In this document: positions 48,201 through 60,200 of the stretch, in pieces
How the letters are laid out: the number at the start of each line of letters is the position of its first letter
Numbering within the stretch: the first letter of the stretch is position 1
Assembly: GCA_948470475.1 (NCBI GenBank)
Contig: OX419336.1
Location: 7,283,671 to 7,347,670, forward strand
DNA from: Galaxea fascicularis
Taxonomy: Eukaryota; Cnidaria; Anthozoa; Scleractinia; Euphylliidae
DNA length: 64,000 nucleotides
Direction of reading: 5' to 3'
The notes under the pieces: generated by a model
What the model was told of the DNA's origin: nothing
The model's database searches: none
What the model saw: only the letters and a program-made list of their open reading frames with translations
Made by a program: the position numbers and the translations under genes

Positions 48201-51200
48201 GGCGGTAGCGGGGCTGGCATAGGAACCACACAGTGGTGAGAACAATCGCCCATGACCAATTTTGATGTTGCCCCAGTTTGATTCCCTTTATACTCAGCAT
48301 CATATCCGGTTTGAGTTTGTTGTTGGTTGATTCTTGCCCTTGCTCCAAGAGGTTTTTTTCTGAGTTTTATGGTTTTCCCCTCTCGACAAAAGCCAACGTT
48401 TCCAAGTTTCAATTCAATCCAGAATGCAAGGGCCACAGCTTTTTGAGTCATGAAGACAGCTGTTAAGTGTCACCCTTGTTAATCATTTGTGCCCTGGGAT
48501 CAATATGAATATTCACTTCACTGAACTCCATATGTGTTCCATGGCATAAAATGGGAGAATCTGTTCAATAACCAGGACATTCAATCCCTGATGATCATTT
48601 TGTATATTCTCAAAAGTTACAATGGTTAATATAATAGTGACAATACAAGAAGAAATTACATGTTAGTCACAAAACCAAACAAAACCAGTGTTACAGTATT
48701 TGTGTCATCACATACATGTACAACTCAGTTTATTTTTTTTGTGTTTGTCCATTGCAACTAGGTTTGCTGAATGTACCTAACTTCAAATAAGGTGCTTTCT
48801 TATCATGATAAACTTGTATATCAGTTTGGTCAATGTTTGATTGATATACAAGTCAAGTCAAAACTGCTTATTGTCTGTTTTTTTATAGCTTGAACAGGGA
48901 TCATCATTTCAACACAATGTGCTGTGGCAGTTTGAAGATATTCAGATGCTTGTAGGATCAAACCTACCGATCTTTGGTGGTGGCAAATATCCTGCAGTTA
49001 GCTTGAGGCTAAGGTGATTATTAAACCATCAAGGCATGTTACACTGTGACACTCATGCATGGGAAGAGGTGATGATGTTGACAATGATGAAGGTTTTTCA
49101 AATCCCCCACCCCTCAAAGAGAGGCATTTGGAGGCAGCCATCCCCACTCCATCCCAACCCCCAGAAACATACACACACAGAGAAAGTCATCGTAAGTTGT
49201 AAGGCAGGGGGTCTCAAAAGTCCACAGTAGTTTTGTTAAAATCAGTTGAAACCAATCCTGGGAGCCAGCTCTCCATTGGGGTCTTGCACGATTCATTTTG
49301 GGCACAAGCAGTGTATGCAAGTAGTGAGCAAAGCAAGCCACAAGCGGAATGGACGTGGTGCCCCCTCTCACATCCAACGTTTGTGCTTAAATAAATGCCA
49401 TATGAAATCCCAATAGAGAGCTTGTTGCCAGGTAAAAGGAAATTAAATTACAATTTTTAGAGGGCTCAGGGGAGTGGGGGCAGGGGGGGTGCAGTGTTCA
49501 AAATAACATCTTCCACTGTCAATCAAAATAGCATCCATGTACATATTGGAAACAAGGGAGAATACTTTGAATACATTATACTTTGAGTACAGTAAACCCA
49601 CAAGTGGGTTAAGAGGCTCCAGGCTGAAATTTGGTAAGAAGAACACCATATACAGAAGAACCAATTCAGCCTGATAAATTCAAGTGGTTCTTATATAAGG
49701 AAATACTGGGTACTGGCATATTTCTTATGGTAATTTTTATGTTGCTGTGTTGGTCATTTGGTTCAAGCACCTATTCCGAAGCTACTACCTCTTATTTATC
49801 TGTGCCAGCAACTCCCTTGTAATTAATGAGATGTAGTCAATTAAAAAAGTACATGTGTATAGTGTCAGTTGTGCAATACAGTGTATAATTTTAGGACAGA
49901 ATTTAAGAACATGTTAAGAACAGCTAGGGACTGATTTTTCACTAAGTACCCAATATATAAGAACGGCATCAGCCTGAAACTGAAAAACATAGGTTCTTTT
50001 ATCCATATTTTACTGTACTGTATTCTTCTGCACTCAGTGCATTCCATAGATCTTGTGCTTTGATCTCAGGGTCTTTATTATTCTTTCTGTTCTCGGATGA
50101 ATCAGTTCTCCTCTTTTTACTGTCAGGGAGTGTGGTAACCCCATCAATGTACTGACAGGTTTGGATTACTGGTTGGATAATTTGATGTGTAATGTGCCCG
50201 AGGTGGCAATGTGTTATCATTTGGATGGCATTGTGCAGGTACGAACTTAAACCACATTTGAAACAGTGTTTTGGCCGGGCCAAAACTCCTTCATATTTGA
50301 AAAGATGTCGTCCCAAAATAGACTCGTTCCATCTTATCTCTGCAATATGTGTGAGCCGAGAATTTCGAATTATGATCTTGACGAAGCCAATGGAAAACTA
50401 TTCCTTCCGAAACCTAGAACCGACTACCTAAAGCGTAGCTTTAGTTACAGTGGCGCTTTTTTATGGAATAATCTTCCTGAGGAATTGCGCTTAGCAAATT
50501 CCTAGGGTCTCTTCAAGAGAATAATTCATAGATTGTTTTCTGAACGGTACTTTACTCCCACACCGACGGCAAAAATGTAAACCAGTTGTACAAGATTTTC
50601 ATATGGCTACGTAAAACTGATATTTTAACCGTGTTTAAATAATTTAAAGTTATCATTCCATTCCATTCCATTCCAAAATTCCCTTTCGTAATATACCGAC
50701 TTTTACTTCGTTTACTGGACACAGGTGGCGTAAAACAAAAGAACACAAACATGAAACAATACCTCAGAAGTATTGTTTGTGTTGTATTATATATGCGTCA
50801 TAAATGTACTGGGCTGAACAAAAAGCTCACTGACGATGCATTTTGTAAGCAATAGCTCATTTCTTGGTGATCATGATGCTCTCTTTTTTGTCTTGTGCAC
50901 AGTATTATGACCTTTACAAAACAGAAGAACTGCCAAACTTGGAGGGAAGTAGTTTCTCCCAAAAGGTAACTTTTTTGCTTGCTTTATCAGTGACAAGAGA
51001 TTGACATTTTTTTCCTCATACACGTATAAACGTACTGTCCATATATAATACGTAGTCTTTAGATCACCCTTCAACCGGACACGAATTCCAATCATACTCC
51101 GTTTCCGGCACTCTTTAATATTTCCCAATTTCATTTGAGTAAATCTACTCGACGTATTCGATTATATGTATATCTGTAATTGAATTTTTTCAATCGACAT

Positions 51201-54200
51201 CATCAGATTTAGAGAATAAAATTTTACATGTACACCCTACCTGCCCTAAGAACCCTAAGAACTGGGAAAAATTTCAGACTGCCGGACACCTAGACACTTC
51301 GTGAATAATAAACGTTTAATCTTTCTTTCAGAGCTTAAAATTTACCATCTTGCTTTGTTTATAACCTCACTCAAACATTTTCAGACAACACCTTAGCCTG
51401 TATGCATTGTCGGGTTAATCTGCACTGAGTAACCTACCTGATATCAGTAAGCTTGTTTACGAAAATTTCCGTCCGCGCCATGTAGATTCAAAGAAGCTTG
51501 CCTTGTTTTGTCACGGTTTGTTTGTTGTTTGCCTTTTGAAGACTTGAATTTGTTGGACCTGCCCTTTTTCATCTCATCCAGGTCGTCAAAGATGTTGCAC
51601 AAAACATTCTGTCCTTTATGAAGTCGAACTGTACCAGGGAAGGGCATACTTACTGGCTGTTTAAGCGTAAGTAAAGAGATCTCTTGACTGGCTGTCAGTA
51701 GAAAGCAACGACCACGATGACAGCGACGAAAACTTTCTTTCAAAATATAACTTCTCGATACTGTAACTCTTTGGCAGTCACTGCAAATTTCGACGTTCTC
51801 AGATTGTAAAATGTGGGCGAACTATCTGGGTCTTAAATTGCTATGAACGGCGTCAAGGCAAAGAAACAATACTTTCACCGTTATGCTCCGTCACGTGCTC
51901 GACAAAGCCTTGAATGTGGTCATTTCACGTTGCTGTTTTGTAGAGGACGACAGACAAATGTACTAAAATGTGAAACGCACGTGCAGAACGATTGTTTTTG
52001 TTCATTCAACAAATTGTTTTGCGGCGTTCCGGCGTCGTTTTTTAAGCAACGACGACGACGACGGCAACGAGAACGCCACAAAACAATGGGATTAATGAGC
52101 AACAACAATACTCTGCACGTGCGTTTTACATTTTGGTACATTTCTTTGCCGTCCTCTGCAAAACAACAACGTGAAATCAGTGACCAAATGTTAGGTCTTG
52201 TCGAGAACGTGAGCGCATGACGGCAAGTTTTTCTTTCGTTTTATTTGCTTTAACACCGTTCACAGTAATTTAGGGCTGGACAGCTCGCCAGCATTTTTCA
52301 CGCTGAACAAACTGGAATAATCGTGAAATAGTTACAAAAACGAGAAGTTCAAAATTTTGAAATGACGTTCTTGTCGCTGTTGGTAATGCTTCCGTTTGTT
52401 TGGTCACTCTCGTTCACAACAAAGTCATAATTATAAGAGACTCGGAATACAGGACATAACAAAACAGTACTTATAATCTGGTGTGTTTTTTCCACTTTAT
52501 TATGAACTTCGTGACTTTAAAGATCATTGTTAGCCGCTGTTTAAAAAAAATTGTCTTCTTTATGTTGTAGCAACGGACAGTGATGTGATAAAACTGTATG
52601 ATCTCACCTCCATTTGCCAGCAGGTTAGTTTCATTTAAAGCCGGATTAAAATCGTCGGGGACCGGCCAAAGTAGAGATCTTGATATACCGCAGTCATCTC
52701 TGAGATGTAACGTGTGTCAAAGGATTTACCGGTAGCGCCTACTCTTCGGGGCCGAAGATTGATGATTTCTAACCAAAGGAAAAAAAAAAAAAAAAGCATT
52801 TCTACACTTTATAAGAACATCGAGGCTGAGATTTTGCCCAAATTTTAAGAACATGCTAAGAACATACCCAGGATGAGAGTCAGTAAGAACATCTGTATTT
52901 TGTTCATTTGTTTTTGTGGCGTTGTGAACCTGTGTTCAATGCAGTTTTGTCAAGCCAAATTTTACCAAAAGCTGGTTGGCGCGACCGATGCTCTTGTTCG
53001 CGGCATCAAAGCAAGCCGCACAAGTATGTGACGAATCAAAGGTGACAGAAAAAGGCATTATGAAAATGCTGTGATCGGATGGACTCCTTGAATTTTGTGA
53101 TAAAGTCCTGGAAAAGTCCTGGAAAAGTCCTTGAATAAAAGCTCTTTTCACCTGTATGAACCATGGAATAACTTGAGGTTTTCTGGTCAACTCCACATTG
53201 ATTTATTGAAATATTACACAACGTAACTTAAGAACATCTTAAGAACCTTTTCAAGCTCAAATCGCCAAAAAAAAAAAAACTAGAATGTACAGTCTCAGCT
53301 CCGAAATTAGCAATCACAGAAATGACTAATAAATAAATAGACTGTTGGGTACCATTTAAAGGACTCCAAAAACAAAACCGAGGAAGCTTATTAGTCGAGT
53401 TGCAGATTAGACTTGCTTAGCGGTCTATTAAGGTATATTTCAGCCGGCATTCAGATGCTCCCGGGTGTTTTTAGCACAGGCCTAAGTAAATACCAAGGTT
53501 GACAGTTACAGGTGCTGGGTTCCGTTTCTCGAAAGCCCCGGAAACTTTTCGGGCCCGAAAAGCCATTTCTAAAATTGCAAACCGGTTATTCTAAAAGGCT
53601 GGTGTTTAACTATGATTTCAAGATACGAAAGGGCAAATTTGTTGCAAAATTTCATCCCTGGAAACGTCTTCGTTTTTAAAATACGAAGGACATTCGCACC
53701 CGAAATAGGCCCGAGAAGTTTAGGGAGTTTCGAGAAACGCGCGCCTGGTAAGTTACTTACCCCAAGCTTTTGTGAAGAAACAGCTGCTAAAGGTCTTTTT
53801 TTATCTCTCTATCGTTAAATCTTCTTATACGAAGAGGACAGATGACAAAGCAGAGAACTTATTCACTACACCTGTTGCTATGCTGTTTTACAGGTTGGTG
53901 TAGTCGGTTCCTTCCTGTTAGTGCAAAATGTTTTCTAATGCTGTGATTTGGAGCTTTGTTTGTTTGTTTTTGGTTTTTTTGAACGGGGGCGAGAGGGCTG
54001 GGGGCTAATGAGGTGATCTACAGTGTGTCGTTTTACTCTGTTTTCCTGGTTAAAAAAATATAGATGGTAAATTCATTACGAATCAATAATTTAAACTGAA
54101 AAATAGTAAATTCTTTCTCTAGAGTGGCTAAGAACATGATGAACCAGTCGCCACTCAGTGCGGGGTAGGTTTATTCAAGTTTGTTTTCATTTGTAAACGT

Positions 54201-57200
54201 GGATTACCAGCGCTGTCATTTTTCTTCTAAGTTTTGTAGCGCGCATTGGATCAAGCGAGGGCGGCGAGTAGCGCAATTTTACTGTCCTTTTGTGCAAGTG
54301 ATCTCCCTGAGATAGGGTTCGCACGAGTCCTGGATATCCTGGAAATTACTTGAATTTTAATGTCATATTTCCCGAACTGGTACGTCCTTGGAACTGGTAG
54401 GAGGTACTGGAAAATCCTGGAAATCTTTAAACTCAAGTAAAAATTTTGTGCTGCATGGGCTGATCCACAAGAGATTGCATTTACTTGCCTCTTTTGTATC
54501 AAACCTGTAATACAACTGTACTTTTCTCCGCTTCTCATTTTCTTTCTTTTCGTTTTTTTTTTTTGTTCCCAGAGAGCAAGGAACGGTTCGCCAGTTGCTC
54601 AATAACTGCCTTCTTCTGCTCGACAATCAGAGATTTCCGGAGGTAACTTCTTCCTGAAATTCCCCCTTAGAAACAGGGAAATAATTAGCTTTTTCGTTTC
54701 TGACAGAATCGGAGAACGAGAATCACAGCAAGTGGTGTTACAAGTGTACCTCGTTACCCGAAACCTCTGCAAACCTCATCTGTGTATTGAAACAGAGATA
54801 AACGATTTCAGATTCCTCTAGATAATTGAAATTGCCGATCCAGAAGAGATGGCTTTTCGTTGTCGCTTTCGGTCTGTCACTCACTGAAAACCAGCGGAAA
54901 CCAGATTTTATTAGCTAGATTCCATGAATTATTTCTTAACTCTTGTTTTTAGATTTTCACATCCGCAAGATACTTGTTGTCAGAGTTGTATGCGCCAGAT
55001 GAAGTGCATGCTTTGCCTGCCATAAACACAACTGATGAACAACAGGGAACTGACGAAGATGACAATTATGACGATCAAGCAAAGCCCCCTGATCCTTTGT
55101 CTGTTGAAGGAGAAGATACAGCTGTAGCTTCAAAGGTGCAAGCTTTGCTCATAGATACCATAAAGTAAAGGGTAGCTAAAACTAACATTCTCCTGCAGCA
55201 ATCTTGGACAAAGCTTTTGAGAACATTGAGCTCCGAAAACGTCTACCTGGAAACAATGATCAACTACGTTGGAAAGCCCCCTAAGGACACTCAACTGACA
55301 CCTGTTTTAAGATCTTCGATGCATGTCGTAAGTCTTGGGGCAGTTGTCACATCATTGCCGACTCGTTTCCCCTCTCCCCTCTTATCAACATTGCTTGGCG
55401 TGGGGGGGGGGGGGGGAGAGGAGGGTAAATCCGACTGAGGCACCAAAAGTATGACAAAACGTACTGTTCTAAGCATAGACGTTTCAAATGTCCCGTTTGT
55501 TCGTTTTCGTACCAGTATCCCAAGAATGTATGATCTGCATTGTAGTAATAAGTCAAACTGTAGGCCTTAATTACTATGAGCAAAATTAAATTGATGTCAC
55601 AATTTGTGGATTTTGTGGAAATCTGGTTAAATCTGGCAATTCACTAACTTTTAAACTGTTTGCTTTATTTGCAGTCACTTGATGTCACAAAGCTGTCAAC
55701 TCCTGTAACGCAACAAGATGATTGGATCAAGGTAAACAGTACTTGAAGGCTTACAACGTCGTTCCCAGTGCCCAATGTTTACCACTCCTCACGAGGGAGG
55801 AAGAGAGAGGACCAAGAAAACGAGGCGGCAAATTATCACCAAACCCCTTTAGCTTTGGGCTGTCACGTTACATTTCTCGCCGTTGCGTGACTATCATAGA
55901 GGAAGTTGCAACGAAGTCTAATGTATGAATCAGAGTAAATTAAAATTAGCGCGTTTCGTTTTTACCGGTAGTTGATGAATATATACAGCATCACCATTTA
56001 AACGTCTGCTTTGGTACGAGTGCTTTCAATTACTTCTTTACTTTCTTTCTCCATGTTCAGGTTTCTAAACCGTTGCCAAACAACGTTGAGGAACGGTGTA
56101 GAGTGGCTCTGTTGCATATCGTGAAGGCAAGTGCTTTAGTAATATTTTCTTCGCCCAGCGTCACATTGTCATTCACTTTTTTGGCAAATTACTAAGGGAA
56201 TTTTTGAAACTTCTTTTTCAACTGGTGAATCAAGTGCGATGACCACGAAAGAGTTGATGGAGTTTGTTAAGTTCCACATAAGCCTTTTAACTACATTACA
56301 ATCGATAATTCCACGTCCCTGTGTAACATGTTGCTGGCTGTGTGCTTAACGTTAACCTCAGCTGAGATGATCAGATGATTGCATCTTTGGACAGTGACGT
56401 TAAGCCACTGGCTTTATCTCCTTCGCCTCCACATGTAAAAATCGCAGTGGACGTGGAATCACCAGCACACTGTTCCAGTGTTGTAGTGAGTTCTTGTGTA
56501 CATCTGAGGGTTTTGTGTTGATAGGGCGACAGTCTCGCCGCCATTTCCCTGGATTAGCCTCAGCTGCAGAAACCAGTATCCAAAGCTTCCCGGAAACTTT
56601 CATTTCATTGGTATAGAATATTTAGTAAAACTCAAACCTTCTACTATAGTTTGTTCTCCTTCTTCAACTTTACAGGGCCTTGTATGTGTGAAGGCACATT
56701 TGGAATCAGACAGCACCGCCCAAGAGGAAGTCCTCAACATTAACACCGGTGGCAGCTCCTTTGTTGGATGCTCCTCTTCTCCTCCCCAGTCCCCAAATTC
56801 CACATCCGGCGAAACGTCTTGTCCCAGTCCACGCCATGCGGTGATTCCTTCATTCGAAAATCACCTTCAGCCGTACAAGCGAAAAAAGACTCCGTTAATT
56901 CTTAAACGGCAGGCTCGTTGGCAGGAGAAGACTGCTGGGTTGCTGTTTCGTAAAGCTGGGGCGGTGTATCACTCGTTAGCATGTTTGTTTAATTCAAATG
57001 GCAAGTTTGGTCGTGGCTTGAAGAACTGTAAACTTGCCTTCAAGTGCTTCGAGGCATCGCGCGTTTTCAGTGCGCAATCCGACGTTAAACAGGGTAACGA
57101 GAAATTTTGTTCTTCAATCCAACAAAGGGGACATTTTTTGGGACTTTTCTGCTTATTCCCGTTCCGATTTAAGAATATGCGTTGTTTCGAAACGCGGCGA

Positions 57201-60200
57201 AAACGAGCAATTAAAAAACGAAAAAGAAAGCCGCAGTTGACGAAAATTCGTATTCTGAAATTTTAGTTGAATTTAATTAGCATTCAGCGATAGCGACACA
57301 CTGGTAGAATTATTGGGAAGAGCTCTCGGTGGTAATCCAAGATGGCGGACAGAAGGAAAATAAATGACGTGTCTCACCCTTGCTCGCCTGTGGTCAGGGA
57401 GGAGGGGTAAGGTTGTTGTGGTGGGGAAGGCAGAGAGCTTCGACGATCTAGCAGGCTAAGTCTGACTCCTCATCTCCTTTAGGAATTGATCTGGCCTTTT
57501 GTAACTTGCGTTCATTTTACACGCAGATTGGCTTCTCTTGTTTAAGATATATTTCCTTCAGGTGACGATTTGCTGATCTCAACAATGTTTGTTTGTGGAG
57601 ACTCATATCTGATGCTGGCAAAGTGTCAGGAGAATTTAACTGTTCATCAGGAGGATTACCACTTCAAATCTGAAGAAGACGTCTTTATTTCGGAAGCAGC
57701 GGATGATTGCATTTCTGGTCAAGAAGGCCACTCTTCGAGTGTAAAGTTTGTCTGTGATCTGGAGCAAAATATGCTAAAGAGGTGGGAATCGTGTGCTGTT
57801 GTTTTCGATTCTTTTAGCCGCCTGTGCATTTGTCACAGAGTTCGAATCAGCTGCACTGTGTGCACACCTCTAAATCTAGTGATAGATTGCCGCTTAAAAG
57901 CTGGTGGGCTTAATTTGTTACTATTAACTGATTTCTTCATGAGTGAATGGATCAGCAAGAAGAAAAGAAATCAACGGAGAACTGAGAAGAGCAATTTGCT
58001 TCTTTGCACTGACGCCTTTTTTGCAGCCCAAGATACACATACCCTTCTGTTGGGACATTTCTCCGCTAATGAGTCATTTTCGTTTGTTTTCTAGTGTCAG
58101 TCTATATGATGCTGCTCTTCAAATTTGCACAGAGAACACTAAAATCAACCTGGTTGTGGACATAACTAGACGCGTTGGTAATGTAAGAAACGAGCTGGGC
58201 GTGTTTTATATGAATAAAGCCGCTGCCACTATTGACAACGGTGCAGAACCCTCGTTTCAGACACGAGATTTGTGGAAGAGGAGCTTTTCTAATTTTGAAA
58301 ACGGGATTCGTACTTTTGATGTTTTAGACGACAGGTTAGTCGCGTAGTTCATTTTAGAACGGTCTTTAATTGAGGGACGTAAATCGAAGCGAAAGTCATT
58401 ACTCGAGAGTACTGCCGCAGGAAGATTAATATTCCACTCTGTATTCGGTTAAGCAAACACATGGCGCATAACTAGCGATTGTGTGGACACAAGTTGACGA
58501 AACTGGCGCGAATTTTTCTAGCCAATAAGATTAAACCCCAATAAATTTCTATCCTCAATTGAAAACCACTGTTTGACTCCAACCAATCACAAAAAACGCA
58601 AGCAGCACAGTGAGTAAACCGAGTAATGAGAAATCGAGCCAACTGTGGATAATCGACAAGAAACCAAGTCGCAACCAAGAACTTTGCACCGGACGAAGAG
58701 TAGCGTTGGTCAACTCTCGAGCAGCAGGTTTGGAGTTGGTGGACCAATGGAGATTGAAAATTACGACTCGTCTGACACTATCTTTTATAACCATTAACCG
58801 GCCTTTTACGGGTCCTTTCTGTTCCTGTAATCATTAATTAGACGCATACCTGAATCCAGGCTTATATATCTCACTTTATTTTCTCCTCAGTGCAAACAAG
58901 GCGCTACTGTTGTCCAATGTAGGCCGATTGATGCGATTGTGCGCCCAGGCTGTGGGAGGTGTGGAATCCAAGCTGACTGGAAGAAGGGGGGAGTTCAGTC
59001 AAGAGGAGAGAGGATATTTTAACAAGGTTACTGCTGTTTCCTTAATAACCCTTAGCCAGTAAAAATATTGAAGGTCCGTAACCAGGATTCCTTATAAAAG
59101 CGTTCTCTGGTAAAAAAAAAAAAGTTTATAAAAAACTATGAGCTTTCAAGAGTACCAGAAAGACACTTGAGTCATAACACAGGGCCAAAACTAAACAAAT
59201 AACTAGTGCGAACAAACACTAGCTTTAGCACGTGTAGCATTCTTATCTACATTTTTTCTCACTTGCATTTCAATTATTTTTCAATTTATGTACATTTCTC
59301 TTTATGCTCAATTCTTTTTACAGTTTAATTCATTACTTCAGATTTTACTATCCGTCGAAGACAGGAGACCGACTGTCGAAACCTCATAGTTTTTTAATAT
59401 ATCTATATATTTTTTTTTTCACCAGAGAACGGTCTTACATAAATTCGCAGTATCCACCTTACCATTACTGAATCGCGCGACACGAAGATCCTACTTCCTA
59501 ACCTACGCCAAATTTTTGGTGTTAACCAAACACGTGTCCATCTCAAAAACTAATAGGCTGGTAAAACCGAGTAAGGATGATACATGAAGTAGCAGTTCTT
59601 TTGAGCGGTTTACTAATTTGAAGCTTACTCACAGGTGTTCTCCTATCATGCCCGCCCTCATTTGCCGTTACAGCAAAAATATAGGTAGCCTAAGAACGCT
59701 TTCCAACTGTATGAAAAGTTAAACAGTACAGATTTCTCCTTGTTTGGGGACAGCAAACCGCATTTTTATGAAACAGCATGGTTCTAGTGTGATGAAGCAA
59801 ATAGTTCAGTGATGTTCTGGTCATTTCGGTAAAAACGAGAAAGAGGAATACATCTGTAGGTGTTCCTTTCAGTTGTTTTTCCGAGAGCTTTCCAGTAGGA
59901 AGAACTGTCCCATTTGTTGATCCACCGGGACGCTCTAAGCAACGACAATGACAACGGCAACCAGAACGCCACAAAACAACAGGTTTAATGAACAACAACA
60001 ATGACTTTTCTCGTACGTTTGAAAATTTGGTGCGTTTCGTTACCGTCCTCTACAAACAGCAACATGAAATGACCAAATTCAAGCTTTGTAGAGGATGTGA
60101 ACACATGGTGGCGAAGATTCCATTCTCAGGCTTTCTTTCCTTTAACCTTGTTCAGTTCCTGTTTAGTTTGCTCACTTTTCACAAGTTGAACGCGCTGCAA

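Larger units (their letters stand above)
44858..50965 (+). other. EDRF1: EDRF1 exons 6-12
   Basis: Exon 6 44,858-44,954 (VSLAVHRVGQTLLLDYLDVP), exon 7 46,688-46,756 (WLYDFYCEQ), exon 8 47,090-47,175 (FRKKKKKKDQ, then ILHIFSKFLHY-like end), exon 9 47,943-48,165 (acidic, Ser-rich linker), exon 10 48,889-49,013 (LWQFEDIQMLVGSNLPIFGGG), exon 11 50,127-50,238 (NPINVLTGLDYWLDNLMCNV) and exon 12 50,903-50,965 (YKTEELPNLEGSSFSQK). The best-conserved stretch of the N-terminal half runs over exons 10-12. Confidence 0.93.
51582..55731 (+). other. EDRF1: EDRF1 exons 13-20
   Basis: Exon 13 51,582-51,666 (VAQNILSFMKSNCTREGHTY), 14 52,571-52,623 (DSDVIKLYDLTSICQQ), 15 53,835-53,893 (NLFTTPVAMLFY), 16 54,123-54,164 (VAKNMMNQS), 17 54,573-54,642 (TVRQLLNNCLLLLDNQRFPE), 18 54,953-55,135 (TSARYLLSELYAPDE, then an acidic linker), 19 55,199-55,327 (43 codons with good sites but weak conservation; moderately sure) and 20 55,675-55,731 (19 codons, in a variable linker). 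All phases match. Confidence 0.85.

Noticed and set aside
51843..52220. A 125-codon plus-strand protein in EDRF1 intron 13
   Set aside because: It coincides with a MITE-like repeat found elsewhere, and the minus strand is open too.
55385..55583. Minus-strand frames rich in proline near the poly-G tract
   Set aside because: The proline runs come from the homopolymer tract; the sequence is intronic in EDRF1.
56197..56265. An extra 23-codon EDRF1 exon
   Set aside because: It is open and phase-compatible, but the acceptor is weak (actaag without a pyrimidine tract) and the residues match no conserved block. The exon at 56,375-56,485 is better supported.
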